DNA of 62,350 nt from Desulfurivibrionaceae bacterium (GCA_030145325.1 JAQYVW010000011.1:1-62350); one strand, 5' to 3'. Positions 15,913 through 26,100 are shown, numbered from the stretch's first letter. Numbers and translations are program-made. Notes: generated from the letters alone by a model not told the origin.

Positions 15913-17034
15913 GTGTTTACCGCTTCTTTGAATCGGGTGGAGATAGATATTGCCGCCCTTCGCCATAATTGTCGAGTCATTCAGGAGCTATTGGCACCGG
16001 GGGTACGAATTTTAGCCGTGGTCAAGGCCGATGCCTATGGTCATGGCCTTGAACGAACGGCCCAGGTCCTGGCCGGTTGTGGGGTATCCGCCTTTGGCGT
16101 TGCTGAGGTTGCGGAGGGAATAAGGCTTAGGGAGGCGGGGATTGATGGCGAAATCGTCGTCATGCTCGGTGTTTTTCCTGATTCATTCGCCGATGTTGTG
16201 GACAAAAGGTTGACGCCGGTGGTCTATAGTCTGGACGGCTTGCCGGACCTTTCTGATCTGGCCGTTGCCGCCGGAGTCTGTCTAAATGTTCATCTCAAGG
16301 TTGATACGGGGATGGGGCGGTTCGGGCTCGTCCCCCAGCAAGTTCCCGACTTTGTGCAGACCTTGGCGGCGTTGCCGGGGCTGGCTCTTGGCGGTATCTT
16401 GAGTCATTTGCCCATGGCTGATTCCGCCGGGCGGGAAACCGATGCGCAGTGTCAGGGGTTTGCGACTTTACTTGCAGAACTTGACGGGGTGGCAGCCCCT
16501 GGTTCCATTCGTCATATTGCCAATTCGGCGGCGTTGTTTCGTCATCCGGGCGCTCATTTTGATATGGTGCGGCCAGGTATCAGCCTGTATGGCTGTTCGC
16601 CGTTTGCTGACGAGCAGTTGCCGGAGTTGAGGCCGGTGATGCGCTTTGTCAGTCGGGTGGCGCAGGTGAAAGATGTTCCGGCTGGTTACGGGATCAGTTA
16701 CGGCCATACCTTTGTCACCGAGCAGCCCAGTCGGTTGGCGATTCTGCCGGTGGGGTATGCCAATGGGTATTTACGCAAACTGTCCAATGGGGGCGAGGTG
16801 CTGATTGGTGGGCATCGGGTTCCCTTGCGTGGCAACGTCTGCATGAGCGCTTGTGTTGCCGATATCACCGATTACCCTGAGGTAGCGGTGGGCGATGAGG
16901 TGGTGCTGATGGGGCGGCAGGGGTCGGCGGAGATCACTGCCGAGCAATTGGCCGAGCAGTTGGAAACGATTAATTATGAAGTTTTGTGTCTCTTTGGTAA
17001 TCAGAATCGAAGGGTCTATTTAGACGAGTTTTAA
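15913..17034 (+). CDS. alr: Alanine racemase
   Basis: A 373-residue PLP enzyme that interconverts L- and D-alanine for peptidoglycan. The PLP-lysine motif AVVKADAYGHG is near residue 40, and the second catalytic region contains GYGISYGHTF. The C-terminal beta domain has LRGNVCMSACVADIT. GTG start at 15913, with GAGAGG about 10 nt upstream. Followed by a 21-bp inverted repeat and then argS. Confidence 0.95.
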   Translation: MFTASLNRVEIDIAALRHNCRVIQELLAPGVRILAVVKADAYGHGLERTAQVLAGCGVSAFGVAEVAEGIRLREAGIDGEIVVMLGVFPDSFADVVDKRLTPVVYSLDGLPDLSDLAVAAGVCLNVHLKVDTGMGRFGLVPQQVPDFVQTLAALPGLALGGILSHLPMADSAGRETDAQCQGFATLLAELDGVAAPGSIRHIANSAALFRHPGAHFDMVRPGISLYGCSPFADEQLPELRPVMRFVSRVAQVKDVPAGYGISYGHTFVTEQPSRLAILPVGYANGYLRKLSNGGEVLIGGHRVPLRGNVCMSACVADITDYPEVAVGDEVVLMGRQGSAEITAEQLAEQLETINYEVLCLFGNQNRRVYLDEF

Positions 17035-17035
17035 G

Positions 17036-17172
17036 TTTTAAGTGTTACGTTTTAAGTAGTCGTCACCGGAATCGGTAACGGTCGGCCCGAAGGTGGCGAT
17101 TTGCTGGCTGGGGCGTGCCGGTGGCAAGGGCTCTGGATGGAATAGTTGAACCTTAAAACGTAACACTTAAAA
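17036..17172. repeat. Inverted repeat element between alr and argS
   Basis: TTTTAAGTGTTACGTTTTAAG (17036-17056) and its exact complement (17152-17172) enclose 95 bp. The right arm continues with further AAAACGTAAAAC-like repeats to about 17187. The inner part codes for nothing. The shape fits a small palindromic intergenic repeat or MITE. Confidence 0.7.
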
Positions 17173-17206
17173 CGTAAAACCTAAAACTGAACCAGGATTA
17201 AAAAAG

Positions 17207-18865
17207 ATGATCAAGGCGCAATTGCAGGAACGGCTGAATCAATGTTTCAAAGCCGGGGTTGAAAAAGGATACTGGACAGAGGCAGCGGCAGGGAATTACG
17301 GTCTTGAGGTGCCGAAAAACCCGGATCATGGGGATTTTTCCACCAATATGGCCATGATTATGGCTGGCAAGGAGCGCAAGAACCCTCGCGAATTGGCCGC
17401 CCTGGTGGTGGAGTTGTTGGGCGTGCATGATGATTTGGTGGCAAGCCTAACCATTGCCGGGCCGGGCTTTGTCAATATTGTTGTTCCCGCTTCGGTGTGG
17501 CAGGCGGTGTTGCCGCAGGTTTGTGAGACCGGTGAGCAGTTTGGTCTGGGGCGAGTGGGTGAAGGGAAAAAAGTGTTGGTGGAGTTTGTCAGCGCCAATC
17601 CCACCGGCCCGTTGAGCGTTGGTCATGGCCGTCAGGCGGTATTGGGCGATGCCATTGCCCGGTTGCTGTCTGCGGTTGGCTATGATGTTGATCGTGAATA
17701 CTACTATAACGACGCCGGGCGGCAGATGCGGGTGTTGGGCGAATCCACCCGGGCCCGTTATCTTGAATTGCTGGGGTTGCCCTTTGAATTCCCCGAGGAT
17801 GGCTATCAGGGTGACTACATTGTCGATATTGCTCGGCAGCTCAAGGATGAGAAGGGTGATGCCCTTAAAGACACCGTTGAGGTGCAGCCTTTTAAGGAAG
17901 CGGCAGAGCAGGAGATCTTCAAGGATATAGACGGAACCTTGAAGCGGCTGCAGATTAATTTTGACAACTATTATAACGAGCATACCCTTTACGAAGATGG
18001 CAAGATCGATGACGTCGTTGCCGCTTTGCGCGAAAAGGGGCTGGTTTACGATAAGGACGACGCGGTGTGGTTTCGCACCACCGATTTCGGCCATGACAAA
18101 GATCGGGTGTTGATCAAGTCCACCGGCGAGCCCACCTATCGCTTGCCAGATATCGCCTATCATCGGGAGAAATTTCGGCGTGGTTATGACTGGATGGTGG
18201 ATATCTTCGGTTCTGATCATATTGCTACTGTCCCCGATGTCCTGGCCGGGGTGAAAGCCCTTGGCTATGATGATTCCAAGGTCACCGTGGTTCTGCATCA
18301 GTTTGTGACCCTGGTGCGGGACGGCAAGCAGGTGAAGATGTCTACCCGTAAGGCGACCTTTGTCACCGTTGATGAGTTGCTTGACGAGGTTGGCATTGAT
18401 GTGGCCCGATTCTTCTTCTTGATGCGCAAGGCGGACAGCCAGCTGGAGTTTGATCTTGATCTCGCCACCAAGGAGAGTCAAGAAAACCCGGTTTACTATG
18501 TGCAATACGGGCATGCCCGGTTGGTCAGCATCCAAAAACAGGCGGCGAGCAAAGGGGTTGCCAAGGGTGAGTTGGCGGCGGTGGCTTTGGCCCGCTTGGG
18601 CGAGCCTGAAGAGCTGGATTTACTGAAATCCTTGGCCGCTTATCCGAGCTTGGTGGAGAATGCCGCCCAGGCCCTGGAGCCGCATCGGTTGATTTTCTTC
18701 CTGCAGGAGTTAGCCGGGCAGTTTCACAGTTATTATAACAAGCATCGGATTATCGGTGATGACCTTGCATTGTCTCAAGCCAGATTATGGCTTGCCGAGG
18801 CGGTGCGGGTGGTTTTGCGCAACGGTCTGACCCTGGTTGGGGTTACGGCACCCGACAGCATGTAA
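17207..18865 (+). CDS. argS: Arginyl-tRNA synthetase
   Basis: A 552-residue class I synthetase. The HIGH-type signature is seen as SANPTGPLSVGHGRQAVLGD, and the KMSKS-equivalent as KMSTRKATFVTVDELL. The C-terminal anticodon-binding domain ends with the family's NGLTLVGVTAPDSM. Thirteen bases separate it from the SPOR-domain gene, suggesting co-transcription. Confidence 0.97.
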   Translation: MIKAQLQERLNQCFKAGVEKGYWTEAAAGNYGLEVPKNPDHGDFSTNMAMIMAGKERKNPRELAALVVELLGVHDDLVASLTIAGPGFVNIVVPASVWQAVLPQVCETGEQFGLGRVGEGKKVLVEFVSANPTGPLSVGHGRQAVLGDAIARLLSAVGYDVDREYYYNDAGRQMRVLGESTRARYLELLGLPFEFPEDGYQGDYIVDIARQLKDEKGDALKDTVEVQPFKEAAEQEIFKDIDGTLKRLQINFDNYYNEHTLYEDGKIDDVVAALREKGLVYDKDDAVWFRTTDFGHDKDRVLIKSTGEPTYRLPDIAYHREKFRRGYDWMVDIFGSDHIATVPDVLAGVKALGYDDSKVTVVLHQFVTLVRDGKQVKMSTRKATFVTVDELLDEVGIDVARFFFLMRKADSQLEFDLDLATKESQENPVYYVQYGHARLVSIQKQAASKGVAKGELAAVALARLGEPEELDLLKSLAAYPSLVENAAQALEPHRLIFFLQELAGQFHSYYNKHRIIGDDLALSQARLWLAEAVRVVLRNGLTLVGVTAPDSM

Positions 18866-18877
18866 CGGAGGAAATGT

Positions 18878-19447
18878 ATGGCGGCTCGCAGTAAACGACA
18901 GCGCCGTTTTGCCGTCCGCTTTGAATTAGGCATCGGTGGCCTGTTTGGAATCATGGTTGTCTGTCTCTGTATCTTCCTCTGGCTCTTTTTGCTGGGGGTG
19001 TGGGCCGGGCAGACGGTCTTGTCGCCGTCGTCCTCTTCGGCAAACGCACCCTGGTTGCACCGGTTTGCGTCTGGATTGCTGCCGCCCACCGCGCAGGAAG
19101 TTCTTGACGATCATGAGCTGGCGGAGCCTCCGGAGCCGCCGGTTGACGCGTTGGCTGCCAGCACTGATGTTGCCGTTAAGGAAGAGTCAGCAACCAGCGC
19201 AACTTCTTGTTTTTCCTTACAGGTGGGTGCTTTTCGGAAACAAGCCAACGCCATCGAGGCGGTGGCTGAGTGGAAGGGGAAGGGGTATGAGGCCTTCAGT
19301 CTTGCCCCGGGGGAAGGGAGTAGTTTGACCAGGGTTTTTGTCGGGCGTTTTGATGATTTGGCCGCCGCCAACAAACTGGTTGCGGTCCTTGAAGAGAAGG
19401 AAAAACTGCACGCCTATATCACCCTGATTCCGGTGGCTGGGAAATAG
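18878..19447 (+). CDS. SPOR-domain inner-membrane protein
   Basis: A 189-residue bitopic protein: basic cytoplasmic start (MAARSKRQRRF), one membrane helix (about residues 20-45), a low-complexity periplasmic linker, and a C-terminal SPOR domain (FSLQVGAFRKQANAIEAVAEW ... TRVFVGRFDD). SPOR domains bind denuded peptidoglycan glycan strands, so a septal cell-wall role is likely. GGAGG lies before the ATG; the gene follows argS closely. Confidence 0.85.
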   Translation: MAARSKRQRRFAVRFELGIGGLFGIMVVCLCIFLWLFLLGVWAGQTVLSPSSSSANAPWLHRFASGLLPPTAQEVLDDHELAEPPEPPVDALAASTDVAVKEESATSATSCFSLQVGAFRKQANAIEAVAEWKGKGYEAFSLAPGEGSSLTRVFVGRFDDLAAANKLVAVLEEKEKLHAYITLIPVAGK

Positions 19448-19580
19448 TATACCGTGGGAGCCGTTTGGGCGGCGACCCTTGACCCGGCTCCTATTCGGTG
19501 TTACAACTGCTAAGTTAATTTTTGTTAGCATATCTGCCGGGTTGTCCCTGCTGTCGTAGTTATTGCTTGAAGGTTTAATC

Positions 19581-20045
19581 ATGATAAGAAATGCCCGCAT
19601 GGAAGACATCCAGGCGATTTATGCCCTGCTTTCGCATTTTGCCGAGAAGGGGTTGCTGTTGGGGCGATCCTTGAGCTCCCTTTACGATCAACTCCGAGAC
19701 TTCAAGGTGTATGTCGAGAAAGATGAAAGCGGCGAGCAGGTGGTGGGCGTTGGCGCTCTTCATGTCTGCTGGGAAAATCTGGCCGAGATCCGTTCTTTTG
19801 CGGTGGCCGAGTCCCATCAGGGCCGGGGGATCGGCACCGAACTTGCCAATGCCTGTCTTGCCGAGGCCTTGGCTTTTGGCATCAAGCGGGTCTTTACCTT
19901 GACCTATCAGCCGACCTTTTTTAAAAGGCTGCATTTTCGTGATATCGATAAAAATGAATTGCCCCACAAGGTTTGGAGCGACTGTATTCACTGTCCAAAA
20001 TTTCCGGATTGCAACGAGGAGGCTTTGGTTTGGGAAAAATCGTAA
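19581..20045 (+). CDS. GNAT acetyltransferase, short ArgA-like N-acetylglutamate synthase
   Basis: 154 residues from ATG 19581 (MIRNARMEDIQAIYALL). The acetyl-CoA loop is EIRSFAVAESHQGRGIGTELANACL. C-terminal LTYQPTFFKRLHFRDIDKNELPHKVW and a CIHCPKFPDC motif match short ArgA-type synthases that start arginine biosynthesis. argJ lies one gene downstream after secA, which fits that pathway. Confidence 0.8.
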   Translation: MIRNARMEDIQAIYALLSHFAEKGLLLGRSLSSLYDQLRDFKVYVEKDESGEQVVGVGALHVCWENLAEIRSFAVAESHQGRGIGTELANACLAEALAFGIKRVFTLTYQPTFFKRLHFRDIDKNELPHKVWSDCIHCPKFPDCNEEALVWEKS

Positions 20046-20112
20046 GGTGCGCTCTTGTCGCTGTCGGTCTCCTCAAGCCTCTTTGTCACTGTCTATATAA
20101 GGAAGTATTCAT

Positions 20113-22659
20113 ATGATAGGAAACATGTTGACCAAGGTGTTCGGCAGTCAGAATGACCGAACCCTGAAAAAGATTAATCCCATCGTTAGCCGGATCAACT
20201 CTCTGGAGCCGGAGATCCAAAAACTTGATGATGCGGCTCTGGCCGCCAAAACCGTGGCTTTCAAAGAGCGGCTGGCCAAGGGGGAATCGTTGGATAGTCT
20301 GCTCCCTGAAGCCTTTGCGGTGAGTCGTGAGGCATCGCTACGGGTGTTGGGGATGCGGCCCTATGATGTGCAGTTGGTGGGCGGGGTGATTCTTCATCAA
20401 GGTAAGATTGCCGAGATGAAAACCGGTGAGGGCAAGACCTTGGTCGCCACTCTGCCGGTTTATCTCAATGCCCTTACCGGCAAAGGTGTACACGTGGTGA
20501 CGGTGAACGATTACCTGGCCCGTCGTGATGCCGAGTGGATGAGCCAGTTGTACCATTTCCTTGGTTTGACCACCGGCACTATCCTCCATGAGAAGAGCGA
20601 CGAAGAGCGTAAAGAGGCCTATAACGCCGACATCGCCTACGGTACCAATAACGAGTTTGGTTTTGATTACCTGCGTGACAACATGAAGTTTGATCTCGAT
20701 GACTTCTGTCAACGACCGCATCATTTCGCCATTGTCGATGAGGTGGATTCCATCCTCATCGATGAGGCGCGGACGCCGTTGATTATTTCCGGCCCCGCTG
20801 ATATGTCCACCGAACTTTATGAGAAAGTAAATCGGCTGGTTGCCCCCTTTAAGGCGGAAAGCCATTACGTGGTGGATGAGAAGGCCCGTTCGGTGACCCT
20901 CTCCGAGGAGGGGGTGAATTTAGGCGAAAAACTGCTGGAGGTTGACAACCTCTATGATCCCAAGAATATCGAATGGCTGCATCACCTTAATCAGGCCCTG
21001 AAGGCCCATGTCCTCTTTCAACGGGATGTTGATTATCTGGTCAAGGATGGCGAGGTGGTGATTGTTGATGAGTTCACCGGCCGCACCATGCCTGGTCGCC
21101 GCTACAGTGACGGCCTGCATCAGGCCCTGGAGGCCAAGGAAGGGGTCAAGGTGGAGCAGGAGAATCAGACCCTGGCTTCTATCACCTTTCAGAATTATTT
21201 TCGGATGTATGACAAGCTTGCTGGTATGACTGGCACCGCCGATACCGAAGCGGCCGAGTTTAAAAAAATCTATAATCTTGATGTGGTGGTGATCCCCACC
21301 AATCAGGAGATGGTTCGTCTTGACTATCCAGATTTGATCTATAAATCTGTTGCTGCCAAGTACAAGGCAGTGGCGGAGGAGATAGCCGATCTGCACGAGA
21401 AGGGGCGGCCGGTTCTGGTGGGCACTATCTCCATTGATGTTTCCGAGCAAATCTCGAAGATGTTGAAAAAAAATGGCGTTCCCCATGAGGTCTTGAATGC
21501 CAAGCACCATGAGCGGGAAGCGGAGATCATTGCCGATGCCGGTCAGAAAGGTAAGGTGACTATTGCCACCAACATGGCTGGTCGCGGTACCGACATCAAA
21601 TTGGGGGATGGGGTTGCCGACCTGGGCGGTCTGCATATCCTTGGCACCAGTCGCCACGAGTCGCGCCGTATTGATAACCAGTTACGAGGACGTTCTGGTC
21701 GCCAGGGCGATGCTGGTTCGTCACGGTTCTATCTCTCCCTTGAGGATGACCTGCTGAGGATCTTCGGTTCCGACCGCATCTCCGGGATCATGGACAAGCT
21801 GGGGATGGAAGATGATGATGCCATCGAGCACTCCATGATCAGTCGCGCCATTGAGAACGCGCAACGCAAGGTGGAGGGGCATAACTTCGATATCAGGAAG
21901 CATCTGCTGGAATATGATGATGTGATGAACAAGCAGCGTGAGGTTATCTATCGGCAGCGTCGCGAGGTTTTGGAGAGTGATGATGTCAAGGGCGTGATCG
22001 CCGATATGATTGCTGACCTGGCTGACGGAGTCGCCCCGGAGTTTGTTGATCCGAAGGTCTCTTCCGAGGATTGGGACTGGGACGGGCTTATTGAGCGAAT
22101 CCTGGTCTGGTTTTCCCTGTCGGTGGAGTTTTCTGTCGAGGAGCGGGCTGACCTCAATCTTGAGTCTCTGACTGAAAAGGTCAGGGAGATGCTTGGTCAG
22201 TTCTATGAGGCCAAGGAGCAGGAAGTCGGTAGTGAAACCATGCGGCATCTGGAGCGAGTCATTCTCCTGCAGATGGTGGATAATCACTGGAAGGAGCATC
22301 TGCTGCATATGGACCACCTCAAAGAGGGGATCGGTCTGCGTGGCTATGGGCAAAAGAATCCCCTTGATGAGTACAAGCGGGAGGGGTTCGAGATGTTCCT
22401 GGAGATGATTGATCGGGTCAAGGAGAAGACTGTTAACACCTTGTTTCGTATCCAGTTGGCCCGCGAGGATGATGTGGAGGCCATGGAGCGAGAACAGCGC
22501 GAGCAGCGTCGCCAGCAGGCCATGCAGATGCGTCATGGCGGCAGTGAGGAGGAAGCTCGCCACCCCCACGTCCGCGAGGGTGAGAAGGTGGGCAGAAATA
22601 GTGCCTGTCCGTGTGGCAGTGGCAAGAAGTATAAGCGCTGTTGTGGCAAGCAGAGTTGA
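20113..22659 (+). CDS. secA: Preprotein translocase ATPase SecA
   Basis: An 848-residue motor that drives Sec-dependent export. Walker A is seen in [15 protein letters not shown] and the DEAD-type box in [16 protein letters not shown]; the second helicase half has [16 protein letters not shown]. The C-terminus carries the zinc SEC-C motif [13 protein letters not shown], which binds SecB or the ribosome. Located between the acetyltransferase and argJ. Confidence 0.98.
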   Translation: MIGNMLTKVFGSQNDRTLKKINPIVSRINSLEPEIQKLDDAALAAKTVAFKERLAKGESLDSLLPEAFAVSREASLRVLGMRPYDVQLVGGVILHQGKIAEMKTGEGKTLVATLPVYLNALTGKGVHVVTVNDYLARRDAEWMSQLYHFLGLTTGTILHEKSDEERKEAYNADIAYGTNNEFGFDYLRDNMKFDLDDFCQRPHHFAIVDEVDSILIDEARTPLIISGPADMSTELYEKVNRLVAPFKAESHYVVDEKARSVTLSEEGVNLGEKLLEVDNLYDPKNIEWLHHLNQALKAHVLFQRDVDYLVKDGEVVIVDEFTGRTMPGRRYSDGLHQALEAKEGVKVEQENQTLASITFQNYFRMYDKLAGMTGTADTEAAEFKKIYNLDVVVIPTNQEMVRLDYPDLIYKSVAAKYKAVAEEIADLHEKGRPVLVGTISIDVSEQISKMLKKNGVPHEVLNAKHHEREAEIIADAGQKGKVTIATNMAGRGTDIKLGDGVADLGGLHILGTSRHESRRIDNQLRGRSGRQGDAGSSRFYLSLEDDLLRIFGSDRISGIMDKLGMEDDDAIEHSMISRAIENAQRKVEGHNFDIRKHLLEYDDVMNKQREVIYRQRREVLESDDVKGVIADMIADLADGVAPEFVDPKVSSEDWDWDGLIERILVWFSLSVEFSVEERADLNLESLTEKVREMLGQFYEAKEQEVGSETMRHLERVILLQMVDNHWKEHLLHMDHLKEGIGLRGYGQKNPLDEYKREGFEMFLEMIDRVKEKTVNTLFRIQLAREDDVEAMEREQREQRRQQAMQMRHGGSEEEARHPHVREGEKVGRNSACPCGSGKKYKRCCGKQS

Positions 22660-22674
22660 GATTGAGGTATGGTG

Positions 22675-23871
22675 ATGAGTGTTGATTTACAGGTGCAAGG
22701 ATTTTCCAGCGCGGCGGTGGCAGCCCATATCCGTAAGAAAGACCGGCTTGATCTGGCCCTGATTTATAGCGAGGTCCCGGCCAATGCCGCTGGTGTGTTT
22801 ACCACCAGTAAGGTTAAGGCGGCGCCGGTACGATTGGGGATGGAGCGGCTGCAAAACGGGCGGGCTCAGGCGATTATGATTAATTCCGGGATTGCCAATG
22901 CGTGTACCGGTGCAGAAGGAATGCAACTGGCTCGTGCCACCGGGAAGATGGTGGCCGACGCCCTTGCCATTGATGAGGAATTGGTGCAGGTCTCCTCCAC
23001 CGGTGTTATCGGTGAGCAGCTTAGTGCCGATCCCTTTGCGCAGGCCATGCCGGGATTGATCGGCAAACTTTCAGCGAAAGGTCTTGCGGAGGTGGCTGAG
23101 GCGATCATGACCACTGATCTTGTCCCCAAGACGGCGGTGCGGAAGGTAAGTATCGCTGGTCAGGCGGTGAAGCTGGTGGGAATAGCCAAGGGCTCCGGGA
23201 TGATCATGCCCAATATGGCTACCATGCTGGGCTTTGTTCTCACCGATGCCGCAGTGGCGCAGGCTACTCTGGCCGGGATGCTGAAAATCGCCAGCGATCA
23301 ATCTTTTAATCGGATCACCGTTGACGGTGATACCTCCACCAACGATACGGTGTTATTGCTGGCCAACGGTTTGGCTGGCAATCCGGTCGTTGACGACGTT
23401 GCTGTTGCTGAGAAAGATGTTTTGCAGGAGGCCCTGAATGATCTGATGAAGGATCTGGCCCTGCAAATTGTTCGGGACGGAGAGGGCGCTACCAAGCTGG
23501 TCACTGTTCGGGTGATTGGAGCCCCCAGCGATGAAGCGGCAGAGGCAGCCGCTCGCACCATTGCCAACTCACCTTTGGTGAAGACCGCCTTCTTTGGCGA
23601 GGATGCCAACTGGGGGCGGATCATCGGCGCCCTTGGCCGTTCCGGGGTGGAGTTTGACGCCGATCGGGTTGATATTGCCTTTGACCAGGTGGTGATGGTG
23701 AAGAATGGTCTTGGCCAGGGCGCTGAGATGGAGACCCTTGCCACGCAAGTTCTCAAGAAGAAGGAGTTCGCTGTAAATATCGATCTCAAGGTTGGCTCCG
23801 GGGCGGGGGAAATTTACACCTGCGACTTTTCCATAAATTACGTTAAAATAAACGCTGATTACCGTTCTTAA
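22675..23871 (+). CDS. argJ: Bifunctional ornithine acetyltransferase / N-acetylglutamate synthase
   Basis: 398 residues from ATG 22675, which has GAGG 9 nt upstream; an earlier ATG at 22669 is only 3 nt from it. The self-cleavage/nucleophile site is in GSGMIMPNMATMLGF (Thr in ATML). ArgJ recycles the acetyl group in arginine synthesis. Just downstream of secA, near the ArgA-like gene. Confidence 0.95.
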   Translation: MSVDLQVQGFSSAAVAAHIRKKDRLDLALIYSEVPANAAGVFTTSKVKAAPVRLGMERLQNGRAQAIMINSGIANACTGAEGMQLARATGKMVADALAIDEELVQVSSTGVIGEQLSADPFAQAMPGLIGKLSAKGLAEVAEAIMTTDLVPKTAVRKVSIAGQAVKLVGIAKGSGMIMPNMATMLGFVLTDAAVAQATLAGMLKIASDQSFNRITVDGDTSTNDTVLLLANGLAGNPVVDDVAVAEKDVLQEALNDLMKDLALQIVRDGEGATKLVTVRVIGAPSDEAAEAAARTIANSPLVKTAFFGEDANWGRIIGALGRSGVEFDADRVDIAFDQVVMVKNGLGQGAEMETLATQVLKKKEFAVNIDLKVGSGAGEIYTCDFSINYVKINADYRS

Positions 23872-23904
23872 GCAAGGTTACTAGAAAATTGTCACGGAGA
23901 TTGC

Positions 23905-25206
23905 ATGGGCGCGAAGCGGATTCTGGTTGTTGAGGACAATAAATTTGTCGGCAATCTCCTGCGCAACAAGTTGCAGAAAGCTCGTTATTCCGTGGTTTGG
24001 GCGCAGGATCTTGCCCAAGCTCTCCAGCTGCTCGAATCTGGCGGGGATGATTTCTTTGCTGCCATTCTTGACTATGCTCTGCCCGATGCTCCAGACGGAG
24101 AAGTAATCGATCACGTCGTCCGCCGTAATATCCCCTCTGTTGTTTTTACCGGCTTGTTGTCTGATGAGGTTCGCAGCACGGTCTGGATAAAAAATGTTGT
24201 TGACTATGTCTTGAAGGACAATTTCTCCTCGCCGGATTATCTGGTGGCGACCATTCAACGTTTGGAGCGCAACCTTGTCACCAAGGTTCTGGTGGTTGAT
24301 GACTCCTCCTTTTTTCGCCAGGTAATTGTGGACTTGTTGAAGGTGCACCGCTTTCAGATCTTGACCGCTGCCGACGGCATCGAGGCCTTAAAGGTGGTGA
24401 CTGAGCACCCGGACATCAAGTTGGTGATTACCGATTTCAGCATGCCGGAGATGGATGGCTTTAAGCTAACTCAGCGTTTGCGGGCGAAGTACGCCAAGGA
24501 GGATATGGCTATCATCGGTATCTCCGCCAAGGGGGAGAACCTGCTGGCGGCCAGATTCATCAAGTATGGGGCCAATGATTTTATCATCAAGCAGAGTTTT
24601 CTCACCGAGGAGTTTTATAGCCGGGTTAATCAGTGTCTGGATGGTCTTGAAAATGTCCGAATTATTCGGGAAGCGGCGATCAAGGACTACCTCACCGGTC
24701 TTTATAATCGGCGTTATTTTTTCGATGTCGGCCACAAATTGTTTGCCAGCGCCGCCCGCAAAAGCATTACCCTTTCCTGCGCCATGATCGATATCGATCA
24801 CTTTAAGAAGGTGAATGACACCTATGGTCATGATGTCGGTGATCAGGCTTTGCAGCATATCGCGGCTATTCTCCTGAAACGGATGCGGGCCACTGATATT
24901 GTCGCCAGGGTTGGCGGGGAGGAGTTTTGTGTCCTTGCTGTTAATGTTGAGGATGGAAACATTCAGGGTCTTTTTGAAGAATTGCGGCAACAGGTGGCGG
25001 CGGCGCCTCTTACCATTAGCGATGGTCGGGAATTGAATCTTGCGGTGAGTATTGGCGTTGCCGCCAACAACAGTGGTTATAGCCTTGAGGAGATGGTGAA
25101 GGTTGCCGATGAGCAAATGTATGTTGCCAAGCGAAGCGGGCGTAATCGGGTGGTGGTTGGGGGCGATGGGGTTAGTGGCGACGAAGCAGGGGTAGATACT
25201 CGTTGA
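23905..25206 (+). CDS. Two-receiver diguanylate cyclase (REC-REC-GGDEF)
   Basis: A 433-residue response regulator. REC1 (about 1-120) has VVEDNK and phosphoacceptor ILDYALP. REC2 (about 128-250) has VVDDSSFFR and VITDFSMPEMDGF. A GGDEF domain (about 265-425) carries the active GGEEF at about 337-341 and an inhibitory RxxD site (RATD) just upstream, so it should make c-di-GMP with product control. GGAG precedes ATG 23905. Its last 35 bp overlap the convergent REC-TIR gene. Confidence 0.92.
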   Translation: MGAKRILVVEDNKFVGNLLRNKLQKARYSVVWAQDLAQALQLLESGGDDFFAAILDYALPDAPDGEVIDHVVRRNIPSVVFTGLLSDEVRSTVWIKNVVDYVLKDNFSSPDYLVATIQRLERNLVTKVLVVDDSSFFRQVIVDLLKVHRFQILTAADGIEALKVVTEHPDIKLVITDFSMPEMDGFKLTQRLRAKYAKEDMAIIGISAKGENLLAARFIKYGANDFIIKQSFLTEEFYSRVNQCLDGLENVRIIREAAIKDYLTGLYNRRYFFDVGHKLFASAARKSITLSCAMIDIDHFKKVNDTYGHDVGDQALQHIAAILLKRMRATDIVARVGGEEFCVLAVNVEDGNIQGLFEELRQQVAAAPLTISDGRELNLAVSIGVAANNSGYSLEEMVKVADEQMYVAKRSGRNRVVVGGDGVSGDEAGVDTR

Positions 25207-26053
25207 CCACGGCGCGAATGTCTTGGTCTGCGGCCATGATGCCGTTCCTGATATCAATGGTTATCAGGTCGGCGAGTCTGGTGGCGATACCGGCCTCGCC
25301 TTGATGGAGGAGGATGGTCTTTCCTCTTTTGCCGATGCAGGCGCCATACAGACATCCAGCCTGAAAAAGGACCGCCTGTCGTTCTGCCGCATCGGCAGGC
25401 ATCAGGACAAAAACCAGTTTGTGATCATCGTTGTTGGTTACGGCCTGCCTGATAGCTGCGATTCCGTGATCCTGTTGGTCTTGTAGGACAATTGTTGCCG
25501 GAATGCGTAAAGCGCTGGTCAGATAGCGGAGCAGTTCTTCTTTGCCCGCTGTATTGCTGCCGTGAACGAGATAGGTTGAAAGGCCAGGAGTTGCAATCGT
25601 CGCGGTTTCTTCTTTGGGGAGCAGGTTTCTGATCCGAAGGAGCAGGGTGCGTGGTGACTGATAGAGGGTGAGTTTGTCCACGTATCCTTCGGCGGTTTCT
25701 TTGAACCAGCGAACCTGTGGATCTTTGGGGTCTGACTTCAGGGAAACGCCGACAATGTTCAGTTCTGGCCAGCGTCGTTTGAGCCAGCGTCCCAGGGTGA
25801 TGCCGCCGTGCTGGCCGTGCTGGGGGAGGATTTCTTCCGGTCCATTTAAACCTGGGACGGTTACCTTCTCGCTGGGCAGTAGCAGGTCAATGATGATCGC
25901 CAGATAGTCGTCTGCAGCCTTGGCAATGGTGGCTGCCCCGAGGCTGGCCGAGTCCATTGTTTCCACCAATAAGCCTTCGTCTCGGAGTATTTCTGCCGCT
26001 TCCGAAACATGGTAAGGGGTGTTGTCTATCCAGAGTATTTTGTTGTTGCCCAT
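25172..26053 (-). CDS. Response-regulator receiver fused to a TIR-like nucleotide-binding domain
   Basis: 293 residues. The N-terminal ~140 look like a REC domain: ILWIDNTP, phosphoacceptor-like AIIIDLLLP, and GYVDKLT near the conserved Lys. The C-terminal part (about 157-285) starts TYLVHGSNTAGKEELLRYL and runs through KLVFVLMPADA and AVLFQAGCLYGACIGKRGKTILL. This matches the layout of the Pycsar/CBASS-type TIR-like family (PF10137/COG4271: VFIVHGHD ... NVIFELGYFIGKLGR). The glutamate expected in the NVIFELG position is Gln (VLFQAG), so NADase activity is doubtful. The 3' end overlaps the diguanylate cyclase gene by 35 bp in antisense. Confidence 0.7.
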   Translation of the reverse strand: MGNNKILWIDNTPYHVSEAAEILRDEGLLVETMDSASLGAATIAKAADDYLAIIIDLLLPSEKVTVPGLNGPEEILPQHGQHGGITLGRWLKRRWPELNIVGVSLKSDPKDPQVRWFKETAEGYVDKLTLYQSPRTLLLRIRNLLPKEETATIATPGLSTYLVHGSNTAGKEELLRYLTSALRIPATIVLQDQQDHGIAAIRQAVTNNDDHKLVFVLMPADAAERQAVLFQAGCLYGACIGKRGKTILLHQGEAGIATRLADLITIDIRNGIMAADQDIRAVVNEYLPLLRRH

Positions 26054-26070
26054 TCCTTGACCTCTGTCTG

Positions 26071-26100
26071 CTTAAGCGAGCTTACCTGACTCCGAAAGTT
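26071..26100 (-). repeat. Possible remnant of the MITE family
   Basis: On the minus strand this reads TTTCGGAGTC-AGGT-AAGCTCGCTT, against TTTCGGAGTC-TCGC-AAGCTCGCTT inside MITE copy 3. Terminal repeats are absent, so it could be a fragment or a shared palindromic motif. Confidence 0.35.

Noticed and set aside
20338-22569. Several minus-strand frames of 175-282 codons over secA
   Set aside because: Shadows of the SecA coding frame without domains or start signals.
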